The notes: generated by a model not told the origin, from the sequence alone. A stretch of DNA of 64,000 nucleotides from Zavarzinella formosa DSM 19928 (GCF_000255705.1 NZ_JH636444.1:109023-173022); one strand, 5' to 3'; positions 45,901 to 54,837 are shown, numbered from the stretch's first letter. Numbers and translations: made by a program.

Positions 45901-48900
45901 ATAAGTTCACGGTGCAGGCGACGGGAACGGACGGCACGACCAGCCAGGCGGTAGCCACACTCACGGGGACACAGGCCGCCGTCAATGCGCCGTTGTCGCC
46001 GACGGTGACGTTCTTCAACGCGGCCGGAACCACCCAGCTGACCGCAGGAAGCACCACGGAAAGCACGACGACCATCAAGGGGGTCACCTCGCCGAACACT
46101 TCGGTGATGCTTGAAGAAACGGGGGCGACGACAACCTCGGATTCGACGGGGGCGTATAGCTTCACGGCCGTGCCGGTGGTGAGTGGCACGAACACGTACA
46201 CGGTGGTTGCGGGCACCGACCCGAACACCAACCAGACGACGGCGACTTTGGTCGGAACGACGGCCGCCCCGACGACGCCGACGGTGACGTTCTTCAACGC
46301 GGCGGGGACGACGCAGATCACGACGGGCACGACGGCGGAAAGCACGACGACCATCAAGGGGGTCACCTCCCCGAACACCGCTGTCACGATTCTGGAGACC
46401 GGGGCGACGACAACCTCGGATTCCACCGGGGCGTACACGTTCTCGGCCGTGCCGGTGGTGAATGGCACGAACACATACACGATCAAGGCGGGCACGGGAG
46501 CGTCCACCAGCCAAGCTGTCGGAACCCTCACCGGAACTGCCGCGACGACGGCTCCGACGACACCGACGGTGACCTTCTTCAACGCCGCGGGCACAACCCA
46601 GATCACCAGTGGTACGACGGCAGAAAGCACGACGGTCATCAAGGGGATCACGTCTCCGAACACCGCCGTGACGATTGTGGAAACGGGGGCGACGACGACC
46701 TCGGATTCCACGGGGGCCTACACCTTCAATGCCGTGCCGGTGGTGAACGGGTCGAACACCTATACGGTCAAGGCGGGCACGGGGACGCTGACAAGCCAGA
46801 CCAGCGCAACGCTGACGGGAACCGGTTCGACCACGACGCCGACAACGCCGACCGTGACGTTCTTCAACGCGGCGGGGACAACCCAAATCACGACAGGAAG
46901 CACCAGCGAGACGACAACGGTCATCAAGGGCGTCACGTCACCGTCCACGTTGGTGACATTGGTCGAAACCGGGGCCACGACGACCTCGGATTCCACCGGG
47001 GCTTATACGTTCTCGGGTGTTGCGGTGGCGACGGGATCGAACACCTACACCATCAAGGCGGGCACCGGAACGGCCACCAGTCAGGCTGTTGGAACCCTCA
47101 CGGGAACCGCCCCGGGCACCGCACCGCTCTCCCCGACCATTGTTTTCTTCAACGCCGCCGGTACCAGTCAGCTGACCGGCGGAAGCACCAGCGAAACGAC
47201 GACAGTCATCAAGGGGGCCACCTCGCCCAACACGGCCGTGACGCTTGTGGAAACAGGGGCCACAACGACTTCGGATACCAACGGGATTTACACATTCAAT
47301 GCCGTTCCGGTCACAAGCGGCTCTAACACCTATACGGTCAAGGCGGGCACGGGAACGTTGACGAGCCAGTCCTCGGCCACGCTCACCGGAACCGCTGCGG
47401 TCACGGCCCCGACCACGCCGACCATCTTCTTCTTCAACGCGGCCGGAACCACCCAACTGACCGGAGCCACGACGAACGAAGCCACCGTCACCATCAAGGG
47501 GGCGACCTCTCCGAACACTGACGTGACGATTGTGGAAACGGGGGCCACGACGACCTCGGATAACACCGGGGCGTATTTGTTCGCCAGTGTTCCCGTGGTT
47601 GTCGGAACCAACACTTATACGGTCAAGGCGGGAACGGGCGGGGCCACCAGTCAGGCCGTCGGAACATTGACGGGCACGGCCACGGCGAACACGCCGACGG
47701 CGCCCACGGTGGTGTTCTTCAACGCCGCCGGAACTACCCAACTCACCGGCACGACGACCAACGAAGGAACCACCACCATCAAGGGGGTGACCTCGCCCAA
47801 CGTCAGTGTCAAACTGGTTCAAACCGGGGGAACGACGACTTCGGATTCCACCGGGGCGTATTCATTCTCCGATGTTCCGGTGATCGTCGGGTCCAACACA
47901 TACACGGTGCGGGCGACGGGATCGGACGAAACCACCAGCCAGACCATTGCCACGCTGACCGGCACGGCCACGTCCGCGACGCCGACGACACCGACCATCA
48001 CCTTCTTTAACGCGGCTGGCGACACCCAATTGACCGGCGCGACGACGAGTGAAAGCACAACGGTCATCAAGGGCGTCACCAGTCCCAACACACCGGTGAC
48101 GCTGGTCGAAACCTCGGACAGCACCACTTCGGATTCCACGGGGGCTTATTCGTTCTCTGATGTGCCGGTGACGGTCGGAACCAACACGTTCACGGTGCAG
48201 GCGATGGGGACGGACGGAACCACCAGCCAGGCGAAGGCCACACTCATGGGGACCACGGCCACCGTGAATACGCCGTTGTCTCCGACCGTTGTCTTCTTCA
48301 ACGCGGCCGGAACCACCCAACTGACCACGGGAAGCACCACCGAAAGCACGACGACCATCAAGGGCGCCACCACTCCCAACACACCGGTGATGTTGGAGGA
48401 AACAGGAGACACGACGACTTCGGATTCGACGGGTGTGTATAGCTTCACCGCCGTGCCGGTGGCGGCTGGTTCCAACACATACACCGTTGTCGCGGGCACC
48501 GACCCGGCCACGAGTCAGACGACGGCGACGTTGACGGGAACCTCCTCGGCCACAACGCCGACGACGCCGACAGTGACGTTCTTCAACGCGGCGGGGACGA
48601 CGCAGATCACGACGGGCACGACAGCGGAAACGACGACGGTCATCAAGGGCGTCACATCGCCGAACACCGCCGTAACGATTGTGCAGACAGGGGCGACGAC
48701 GACCTCGGATTCCACCGGGGCGTACACGTTCACTGCCGTGCCGGTGGTGAACGGATCGAACACGTATACGATCAAGGCGGGCACGGGGACGGCGACGAGC
48801 CAAGCCACGGGAACCCTCACGGGAACCGCCACGACCACAGCTCCCACGACTCCGACAGTAACGTTCTTCAACGCCGCAGGCACAACCCAGATCACGACAG

Positions 48901-51900
48901 GAAGCACCAGCGAGACGACAACGGTCATCAAGGGTGTCACGTCTCCGAACACCGCCGTCACGATTGTGGAAACGGGGGCGACGACGACCTCGGGTTCTAC
49001 CGGGGCCTACACATTCACGGCCGTGCCGGTGGTGAACGGATCGAACACCTACACGATCAAGGCAGGCACCGGAACGGCCACCAGTCAGGCCGTCGGGACA
49101 TTGACCGGAACCGCCCCGGCCACCGCTCCGACCACCCCCACGGTGACCTTCTTCTACCAAGGCGGGGCTATTCAGATCACCACGGGGGCGACCAGTCAGA
49201 CCAATACGGTGATCAAGGGCGTCACGTCGCCGAACACTCCGGTGACGATTGTCGAAACGGGCGCCACGACGACTTCGGATTCCACCGGAGCATATGTCTT
49301 CACGGGCGTGCCGATTGTCATTGGCACGAACACATTCACGATTAAGGCGGGCGCGGGGACGCTGACGAGTCAGGCCACCGGAACGCTGACCGGGACCGTT
49401 TCGACCACGACGCCGACGACGCCGACGGTGACGTTCTTCAACGCGGCGGGCACAACCCAGATCACAACGGGCACGACGGCCGAAACGACAACCGTCATTA
49501 AGGGGACCACGTCGCCGACGACCCTCGTGACCTTGGTTGAAACCGGAGCGACGACAACCTCGGATTCCACCGGGGCCTATAGCTTCACGGCCGTGCCGGT
49601 GGCGAACGGATCGAACACGTACACGATCAAGGCGGGGACTGGGACGGCGACAAGCCAGGCTGTTGGAACCCTCACGGGAACCGCCACAACGCCGACAACG
49701 CCGACCGTGACGTTCTTCAATGCGGCGGGCACCACTCAGATCACGACGGGTACGACGGCAGAAACAACGACGGTTATCAAGGGGGTCACGTCGCCGAACA
49801 CCGCCGTCACGATAGTGCAGACAGGGGCGACGACGACCTCGGATTCCACCGGGGCGTATACGTTCAATGCCGTGCCGGTGGTGAACGGGTCGAACACCTA
49901 CACGGTCAAGGCGGGCACGGGCACGTTGACAAGCCAGACCAGCGCAACGCTGACGGGCACCGGTTCGACGACGGCTCCGACGACGCCGACGGTGACGTTC
50001 TTCAACGCGGCGGGCACGACGCAGATCACGACGGGCACGACGGTGGAAACGACAACGGTCATCAAGGGCGTCACGTCGCCGTCCACGTTGGTGACGTTGG
50101 TGGAAACCGGAGCGACGACGACTTCGGATTCCACCGGGGCGTACACCTTCTCGGGCGTGGCCGTGGTGAACGGATCGAACACTTACACCATCAAGGCAGG
50201 CACCGGAACGGCCACCAGTCAGGCTGTTGGAACTCTCACAGGAACCGCTTCCAATCCGACGGCGCCAATCACCCCGACGGTGACGTTCTTCAACGCGACC
50301 GGAACCACCCAACTGACCACGGGAAGCACAACCGAAGCGACGACGGTGATCAAGGGCGTCACCTCGGCCAACACTCCCGTCACGCTGGTGGAAACCGGAG
50401 ACACCACTACTTCGGATTCCAGCGGAGCGTACAGTTTCAACGACGTGCTGGTTGTGGCCGGGTCGAACACTTACACGATCAAGGCGGGAACGGGCACGGC
50501 GACGAGCCAGACCTCGGCCACCCTCAACGGAGCGAGTTCCACGACTGCCCCGACCACGCCGACCATCGTCTTCTTCAATGCCGCCGGGGACACGCAACTC
50601 ACCGGCACGACGACCAGCGAGGGAACCGTCACGATCAACGGGGTCACCTCTCCGGACACCAATCTGGTCATCGTCGAAACAGGGGCGAACACCGTTTCCG
50701 ACGACACGGGAGCCTATTCGTTCTCCGGCGTCCCGGTGATCGTCGGCTCCAACACTTATACGATCAAGGCAGGGGTGGGAACGGCCACCAGTCAGGCCGT
50801 TAAAACTCTCACCGGGACAGCCACGTCCTCCACGCCGACGGCTCCCACGGTGGTGTTTTTCAACGCGGCCGGCGACACGCAACTCACCGGCGCCACGACG
50901 AACGAGGGAACTGTCACGATCAACGGGGTCACCACCGCCAATGCCGCCGTGACGCTGACGCAAACCGGAGACACGACCACGGCGGATGACACCGGGGCCT
51001 ATTCGTTCTCCAGCGTCCCGGTGATCGTCGGCTCCAACACTTACACAATTCAAGCAACGGGCGACGACGGCACCACCCGCCAGACCACCGCGACCCTCAC
51101 CGGGACAGCCACCTCCAACACGCCGACAACTCCCACGGCGGTGTTCTTTAACGCGGCCGGCGACACCCAATTGACGGGATCGTCAACGAGCGAAAGCACG
51201 ACGGTGATCAAGGGGGTGACCACGCCCAACACGATGTTGACGCTCATCGAAACCTCGGACAGCACGACCTCGGACGATTCGGGGGCTTATTCGTTCACGA
51301 ATGTTCCCGTGGCGGTTGGATCGAACAAATACACAATTCAGGCGACCGGGACCGACGGAACGACCAGTCAAGTCGTCGCGACGCTCACCGGCACGGAGTC
51401 CTCCGGTAATATCCCCGTCTCGCCGACCGCATTGTTCTTTAATGCCGCCGGAACCACGGAACTCACCAGCGGAACCACCACGGAGGCGACGACTGAAATC
51501 AAGGGAACAACGTCTGCAAACACCCCGGTGACGCTTGTTGAAACGGGGGATACGACGACCTCGGATTCCGCAGGCGCTTATTCCTTTGCCGCCGTCCCGG
51601 TTAACGTTGGTTCCAATGTGTTCACGATTGTCGCCGGCGCCGACCCGGCCACCAGTCAGACGACGGTGAGCATCGTCCGGCAAGCCGCCGCCCCGACAAC
51701 GCCGACAGTGACGTTCTTCAACGCCGCGGGCACAACGCAGATCACGACGGGAAGCACCAGCGAAACGACGACGGTCATCAAGGGGATCACGTCGCCGAAC
51801 ACCGCCGTCACGATTGTGGAAACGGGGGCGACGACGACTTCGGATTCCACCGGAGCCTACACGTTCACCGCCGTGCCAGTGGTGAATGGGTCGAACACGT

Positions 51901-53726
51901 ACACGATCAAAGCAGGCACGGGGTCGGCGACGAGCCAGGCGACGGGAACGCTGACGGGAACCGGTTCGACGACAGCTCCGACGACTCCGACGGTGACGTT
52001 CTTCAACGCGGCGGGCACGACGCAGATCACGACGGGCACGACGGCGGAAACGACAACGGTCATCAAGGGTGTCACGTCGCCGTCCACGTTGGTGACGTTG
52101 GTGGAAACCGGAGCCACGACGACTTCAGATTCCGCCGGGGCTTACACCTTCTCGGGGGTGGCCGTTGCGACGGGATCGAACACTTACACGATCAAGGCGG
52201 GCACGGGCACGGCGACCAGTCAAGCCGTCGGGACATTGACCGGAACCGCTGCGACCACAACGCCGACGACTCCGACAGTGACTTTCTTCAACGCGACGGG
52301 GACGACGCAAATCACAACGGGCACGACGGCGGAAACGACGACGGTCATCAAGGGGACCACGTCGCCGAACACCGCTCTCACGATTGTGGAAACGGGAGCA
52401 ACAACAGTCTCGGATTCCACCGGGGCCTATACGTTCAACGCCGTGCCGGTGGCCACCGGGTCGAACACTTACACGATCAAGGCGGGCACGGGGACGAACA
52501 CCAGTCAAGCCGTCGGGACATTGACCGGAACCGCCGCGACCACAACGCCGACGACTCCGACGGTGACGTTCTTCGACGCGGCGGGGACAACCCAAATCAC
52601 GACAGGAAGCACCAGCGAGACGACGACAGTCATCAAGGGCGTCACGTCGCCGTCCACGCTGGTGACACTCGTCGAAACCGGGGCGACGACGACCTCGGAT
52701 TCCTCGGGGGCTTATACCTTCTCCGGCGTGGCCGTTGCGACGGGATCGAACACTTACACGATCAAGGCGGGAACGGGCACGGCGACGAGTCAGGCGACGG
52801 GAACACTGACGGGAACCAGCACAAGCACGACAAACGTGGCGCCGACCATTGCCAATCAGCAGGCTCCTGTCGCCCTGTCCTCGACAACATCCAGCGACAC
52901 CATCGATCTCGCGGGCGAATTCACCGACGCGAACCTCGGCAGCACCAAAGTGAAATTGACCACCAGTGCGGGTGATGTGAACATCGATCTGGATGACAAA
53001 GATGCTCCGCAGACCGTGGCCAACTTCCTGAATTACATCAACGATGGCAAATACAACAACTCCATTTTCCATCGTTCCGTGGCGGGTTTCGTTCTGCAAG
53101 GGGGCGGTTTCACTTACGACAACACCGGCGGCGTATCGACGATCGCTCAAATTCCCACCGATCCGGCGGTGCAAAATGAACCTGATGCCACGAATCGTTC
53201 CAATGTGACGGGGACGATTGCGATGGCGAAACTCGGTGGCGATCCGAACAGCGCCACCGATCAGTTCTTCTTCAACCTGGCGGACAATTCATCGAATCTC
53301 GACACTCAAAACGGTGGTTTCACCGTGTTTGGCAAGGTGTCCGGTGCCGCCGACCAAACCGTGTTGAACACACTGGCCGCGATTGCCACCCAAGATGAAT
53401 CCGCGGCGACCGCCTTGCCCCCCTCCGAGCAGGGAGTTTTCGACAGCATCCCGTTGAAGAACTACACCGGCACGAACTTCCCGACGGACACCACGCTGGC
53501 GAACTATGCGGCGATCACCAGCGCCACCATTGTGAGCCAGCCGGAAGTCCTGACGTATTCGATTGTGAACAACACCAACACGGCGGTGGTGACGACAAGC
53601 ATCGTGCATAATCGGTTGACGGTGGCGGCCGTCGCGGGTCAGACCGGCTCGGCAACCATCACGGTCCGGGCCACCGACAAGGGCGGTCTGACCACTGACA
53701 TGACGTTCACGGTGACAGTTTCGTAA
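42999..53726 (+). CDS. Giant repeat surface protein with embedded cyclophilin domain
   Basis: 3575 residues, ATG at 42999 with AGGTGA upstream. Instead of a classical signal peptide it starts with a basic region and IESLEHREVPASIS (residues 26-39), like the RTX-type protein. Two SdrD-B-like domains (about 38-100 and 150-220: VYDDVNGNGTQDTGEAGIAG) and a DUF11-like domain (about 264-360, VAITYVVKNTGE) follow. Residues 430-3278 are 30 Thr-rich Ig-like repeats of about 95 residues (FFNAAGTTQITTG...). Residues about 3317-3490 form a cyclophilin domain (NSIFHRSVAGFVLQGGGF), which splits a cadherin/Ig-like domain that resumes at about 3510-3575 (LTYSIV...TITVRATDKGG). No cell-wall anchor or secretion partner is seen. 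Likely an extracellular adhesin or matrix protein; the isomerase role is inferred. Confidence 0.9.
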   Translation: MTWSAWLLSRSPRQTSASSLRRSLKIESLEHREVPASISGNVFKDFDNSGTLNGPDSVLSGVAVTVTGGTLTTPASATTDASGNFSVTGLAAGTYALTVVTPTGTAAGKATAGTAAGTAGTANSVTSITLTASQDATGYLFGEVPNNLSTGGIVYDDVNGNGTQDTGEAGIAGVTVTLNGTSSLTGSAITAMTATTDTNGIYSFTNLTPGTYSIAETPKTGFARGTLQNGTPAAASTANGTFTGIDLTSTAATSTNFNFADIKPEILTLTQTVNTARVKPGGQVAITYVVKNTGERSVDSVAAAVNLDSLTFVSASGTGYDSASKTWTIGTLDVGQSATLTITATAPAKGVFLPSSRVASTDTANTDLSGAAATVTGDTAFSTINATTGGISLQSFLTSSYRTSAIVGSTRTPVYPDVPGSTTTTPTTPTVTFFNAAGTTQITTGTTAETTTVIKGVTSPNTTVTLVETGVTTTSDSTGAYSFTGVAVATGSNTYTIKAGTGTNTSQATGTLTGTSSTTTPTTPTVTFFNAAGTTQITTGSTSETTTVIKGITSPSTLVTLVETGATTTSDSTGAYTFSAVPVANGSNTYTIKAGTGSNTSQAAGTITGTALATTPLAPTVVFFNAAGTTQLTGGSTTESTTVIKGVTSPNTVVTIVETGAKTTSNSTGAYTFNAVPVASGSNTYTVKASSGALTNQTVATLIGTTTTAPTAPTITFFNAAGTTQLTGATTSEATVTIKGTTSPNTAVTIVETGATATSDSTGAYTFSAVPVVVGTNTYTVKAGTGTATSQTVGTLTGTATSSTPTAPTVTFFNAAGDTQITTGSTSEGTTTIKGVTSPNVSVKLVQTGDTTTSDSTGAYSFSNVPVIVGSNTYTVQATGTDGTTSQTIGTLTGTATSATPTTPTITFFNAAGDTQITTGSTSESTTTIKGVTSPNTTVTLVGTSNTTTSDSTGAYTFSAVPVVAGTNKFTVQATGTDGTTSQAVATLTGTQAAVNAPLSPTVTFFNAAGTTQLTAGSTTESTTTIKGVTSPNTSVMLEETGATTTSDSTGAYSFTAVPVVSGTNTYTVVAGTDPNTNQTTATLVGTTAAPTTPTVTFFNAAGTTQITTGTTAESTTTIKGVTSPNTAVTILETGATTTSDSTGAYTFSAVPVVNGTNTYTIKAGTGASTSQAVGTLTGTAATTAPTTPTVTFFNAAGTTQITSGTTAESTTVIKGITSPNTAVTIVETGATTTSDSTGAYTFNAVPVVNGSNTYTVKAGTGTLTSQTSATLTGTGSTTTPTTPTVTFFNAAGTTQITTGSTSETTTVIKGVTSPSTLVTLVETGATTTSDSTGAYTFSGVAVATGSNTYTIKAGTGTATSQAVGTLTGTAPGTAPLSPTIVFFNAAGTSQLTGGSTSETTTVIKGATSPNTAVTLVETGATTTSDTNGIYTFNAVPVTSGSNTYTVKAGTGTLTSQSSATLTGTAAVTAPTTPTIFFFNAAGTTQLTGATTNEATVTIKGATSPNTDVTIVETGATTTSDNTGAYLFASVPVVVGTNTYTVKAGTGGATSQAVGTLTGTATANTPTAPTVVFFNAAGTTQLTGTTTNEGTTTIKGVTSPNVSVKLVQTGGTTTSDSTGAYSFSDVPVIVGSNTYTVRATGSDETTSQTIATLTGTATSATPTTPTITFFNAAGDTQLTGATTSESTTVIKGVTSPNTPVTLVETSDSTTSDSTGAYSFSDVPVTVGTNTFTVQAMGTDGTTSQAKATLMGTTATVNTPLSPTVVFFNAAGTTQLTTGSTTESTTTIKGATTPNTPVMLEETGDTTTSDSTGVYSFTAVPVAAGSNTYTVVAGTDPATSQTTATLTGTSSATTPTTPTVTFFNAAGTTQITTGTTAETTTVIKGVTSPNTAVTIVQTGATTTSDSTGAYTFTAVPVVNGSNTYTIKAGTGTATSQATGTLTGTATTTAPTTPTVTFFNAAGTTQITTGSTSETTTVIKGVTSPNTAVTIVETGATTTSGSTGAYTFTAVPVVNGSNTYTIKAGTGTATSQAVGTLTGTAPATAPTTPTVTFFYQGGAIQITTGATSQTNTVIKGVTSPNTPVTIVETGATTTSDSTGAYVFTGVPIVIGTNTFTIKAGAGTLTSQATGTLTGTVSTTTPTTPTVTFFNAAGTTQITTGTTAETTTVIKGTTSPTTLVTLVETGATTTSDSTGAYSFTAVPVANGSNTYTIKAGTGTATSQAVGTLTGTATTPTTPTVTFFNAAGTTQITTGTTAETTTVIKGVTSPNTAVTIVQTGATTTSDSTGAYTFNAVPVVNGSNTYTVKAGTGTLTSQTSATLTGTGSTTAPTTPTVTFFNAAGTTQITTGTTVETTTVIKGVTSPSTLVTLVETGATTTSDSTGAYTFSGVAVVNGSNTYTIKAGTGTATSQAVGTLTGTASNPTAPITPTVTFFNATGTTQLTTGSTTEATTVIKGVTSANTPVTLVETGDTTTSDSSGAYSFNDVLVVAGSNTYTIKAGTGTATSQTSATLNGASSTTAPTTPTIVFFNAAGDTQLTGTTTSEGTVTINGVTSPDTNLVIVETGANTVSDDTGAYSFSGVPVIVGSNTYTIKAGVGTATSQAVKTLTGTATSSTPTAPTVVFFNAAGDTQLTGATTNEGTVTINGVTTANAAVTLTQTGDTTTADDTGAYSFSSVPVIVGSNTYTIQATGDDGTTRQTTATLTGTATSNTPTTPTAVFFNAAGDTQLTGSSTSESTTVIKGVTTPNTMLTLIETSDSTTSDDSGAYSFTNVPVAVGSNKYTIQATGTDGTTSQVVATLTGTESSGNIPVSPTALFFNAAGTTELTSGTTTEATTEIKGTTSANTPVTLVETGDTTTSDSAGAYSFAAVPVNVGSNVFTIVAGADPATSQTTVSIVRQAAAPTTPTVTFFNAAGTTQITTGSTSETTTVIKGITSPNTAVTIVETGATTTSDSTGAYTFTAVPVVNGSNTYTIKAGTGSATSQATGTLTGTGSTTAPTTPTVTFFNAAGTTQITTGTTAETTTVIKGVTSPSTLVTLVETGATTTSDSAGAYTFSGVAVATGSNTYTIKAGTGTATSQAVGTLTGTAATTTPTTPTVTFFNATGTTQITTGTTAETTTVIKGTTSPNTALTIVETGATTVSDSTGAYTFNAVPVATGSNTYTIKAGTGTNTSQAVGTLTGTAATTTPTTPTVTFFDAAGTTQITTGSTSETTTVIKGVTSPSTLVTLVETGATTTSDSSGAYTFSGVAVATGSNTYTIKAGTGTATSQATGTLTGTSTSTTNVAPTIANQQAPVALSSTTSSDTIDLAGEFTDANLGSTKVKLTTSAGDVNIDLDDKDAPQTVANFLNYINDGKYNNSIFHRSVAGFVLQGGGFTYDNTGGVSTIAQIPTDPAVQNEPDATNRSNVTGTIAMAKLGGDPNSATDQFFFNLADNSSNLDTQNGGFTVFGKVSGAADQTVLNTLAAIATQDESAATALPPSEQGVFDSIPLKNYTGTNFPTDTTLANYAAITSATIVSQPEVLTYSIVNNTNTAVVTTSIVHNRLTVAAVAGQTGSATITVRATDKGGLTTDMTFTVTVS
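44286..52832 (+). repeat. 30 tandem ~285-bp coding repeats with higher-order structure
   Basis: Thirty repeats of 93-97 codons, each opening with a T-x-x-FFNAAG-type strand and closing with TLTGT plus a Pro/Thr linker. Repeats 3-7 (44856-46280), 11-15 (47136-48569) and 22-26 (50277-51704) are three copies of one five-repeat cassette. Repeats 1-2, 8-10, 16-21 and 27-30 belong to a more uniform class. Repeat 18 has the most divergent opening (FFYQGG). Confidence 0.92.
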
Positions 53727-53756
53727 GCGTTGGCCGATTGGTTTTGGGTCAACGAA

Positions 53757-53793
53757 AATGGCCGGCGTTTCCAAGGAGGAAATGCCGGCCATT
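53757..53793 (+). terminator. Hairpin downstream of the giant gene
   Basis: AATGGCCGGC (53757-53766) pairs with GCCGGCCATT (53784-53793), extended inward by GTTTCC/GGAAAT with one G-T pair, for a stem of about 16 bp starting 30 bp after the stop. Only TTCTTGTT follows, so it is a likely but imperfect terminator. Confidence 0.7.
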
Positions 53794-53874
53794 CTTGTTG
53801 ACGGGACCGACAAGTCAGAGATCAATGGATTGAAAATCAGGCAAAGTGATTTTGTGCCGATTGAGCAAAGTGAA

Positions 53875-54102
53875 TCACAAACCCGCAAGCCCGTCCATTG
53901 TGGTGTTCAGGGCTTTGGCCATCAGGCAAAGTTTCCAAGCCCCCGGTTCCGTCCGGCCGACTTCGTATTTTCGCACATCACCCCGGCTGATGCCCGTCGC
54001 GGCCTCCATGTCCCCGTAGGACATGCCTCCGGCAAGTCTCGCGGCCCGAAGTCTGGCTCCAAGGGCTTCGCGGAACAGTTGCCGATCCGTCGGTTCGCTC
54101 AC
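53875..54102 (-). CDS. Small XRE-family helix-turn-helix regulator
   Basis: 75 residues from GTG at 54102, which has GGGAG 7 bp upstream; the frame extends to 54231 without a better start. The sequence LGARLRAARLAGGMSYGDMEAATGISRGDVRKYEVGRTEPGAWKLCLMAKALNTT, read in parts, is a full five-helix XRE domain with the HTH at MSYGDMEAATGISRGDVRKYE. There is no effector domain, so it resembles an antitoxin- or Cro-like regulator. It lies 40 bp behind the HTH-like 221-residue gene and probably shares its transcript. Confidence 0.82.
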   Translation of the reverse strand: MSEPTDRQLFREALGARLRAARLAGGMSYGDMEAATGISRGDVRKYEVGRTEPGAWKLCLMAKALNTTMDGLAGL

Positions 54103-54142
54103 GTTCGCTCCCGTCCCTGTTTTTCGTCCCGTCTGGCCGGCA

Positions 54143-54808
54143 TCACAAGTCAAAACGACCGTAGGCGCCGCGAGTGGCTCCCAGAATATCTTCCAGATAT
54201 TCGAGCATATTGCGGGGAACATGCACCACATCCTGCGGCTGGTTGCCCCGGTCGTGGGCGGCCTCTTCTTCCGAGACCGGAGTGGTCCGGTATGGCCAGC
54301 CCCCTTTTTTCACCAACTTGGATGCGAACCGCGAGGGAACGGCTTCGCCGGCCGGTCCGCCTTTCTCCCAAGCCCGATCCGGCGGCACACATCGAAGAGT
54401 GGTCGCCACGGCAATCCGCACCACCGCCAGCGGGGGGCCGATGGGTTCGCCATGAAGGTTGATGCCGATCCGGCAGGCATGGGCGATGCAACCGGTCACC
54501 AACATCTGATCGGCATACGCCGGACAGTAGGTTTTGGCGAGCAGTCCCGCCCCGGCCCAGTCGGTCGGTCGGGTGGACAAGAACAGGGGTTGAAGCGCGG
54601 GACCGGAGAGGCCGGTCAGGGAGGAGAACTCGACCGGGGTGATGCCAAGACGTTTCGTCCAGGCACAAAGATGATGGCCCGTGAGGCTGGCATCATGGGT
54701 GATGCGCTCTCGAAAAGAGAGGCCGCCGGGGGAACCCTCCGGTTTGGAAAGAGTTTTCAGGGAATCCTGACGTTTGCGACCCGAAAGTCGGCGTTGTGTT
54801 GGTTCCAT
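54143..54808 (-). CDS. Uncharacterised protein with a possible HTH, linked to the XRE gene
   Basis: 221 residues if ATG at 54808 is used; the open frame reaches 54874 but would then include the palindrome at 54816-54837. The N-terminus is basic (MEPTQRRLSGRKRQDSLKTL). Residues about 48-82 (CAWTKRLGITPVEFSSLTGLSG, read in parts) resemble an XRE-type HTH. The rest (about 85-221) has no motif I recognise; it contains four cysteines and a C-terminal acidic stretch (NMLEYLEDILGATRG). Placement before a small XRE gene suggests a regulatory or toxin-antitoxin-like pair, but this is inference. Confidence 0.55.
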   Translation of the reverse strand: MEPTQRRLSGRKRQDSLKTLSKPEGSPGGLSFRERITHDASLTGHHLCAWTKRLGITPVEFSSLTGLSGPALQPLFLSTRPTDWAGAGLLAKTYCPAYADQMLVTGCIAHACRIGINLHGEPIGPPLAVVRIAVATTLRCVPPDRAWEKGGPAGEAVPSRFASKLVKKGGWPYRTTPVSEEEAAHDRGNQPQDVVHVPRNMLEYLEDILGATRGAYGRFDL

Positions 54809-54815
54809 TTGTTCG

Positions 54816-54837
54816 TTGTAGGTCAATTGTCCTACAA
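54816..54837. promoter_or_regulatory. 22-bp near-perfect palindrome, candidate operator
   Basis: TTGTAGG (54816-54822) and CCTACAA (54831-54837) are exact inverted repeats around a CAATTG core, with only one mismatched pair. It lies 8-29 bp upstream of the ATG at 54808, where a repressor could block transcription of the HTH-like/XRE pair. The arms resemble TACA/TGTA-type BlaI/MecI boxes, but no such regulator is in the window. Confidence 0.6.

Noticed and set aside
47862-51170. 1102-residue antisense open frame (and others at 45609-46886, 52125-53174) opposite the giant gene
   Set aside because: Open antisense frames arise from the codon bias and the repeated sequence of the giant gene. The predicted protein is Arg/Gly/His-rich with no family motif, and it mirrors the sense repeats.
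44286-52832. CRISPR-like periodic repetition
   Set aside because: The period is about 285 bp, repeats differ along their length and keep one open frame throughout. This is a tandem protein repeat.
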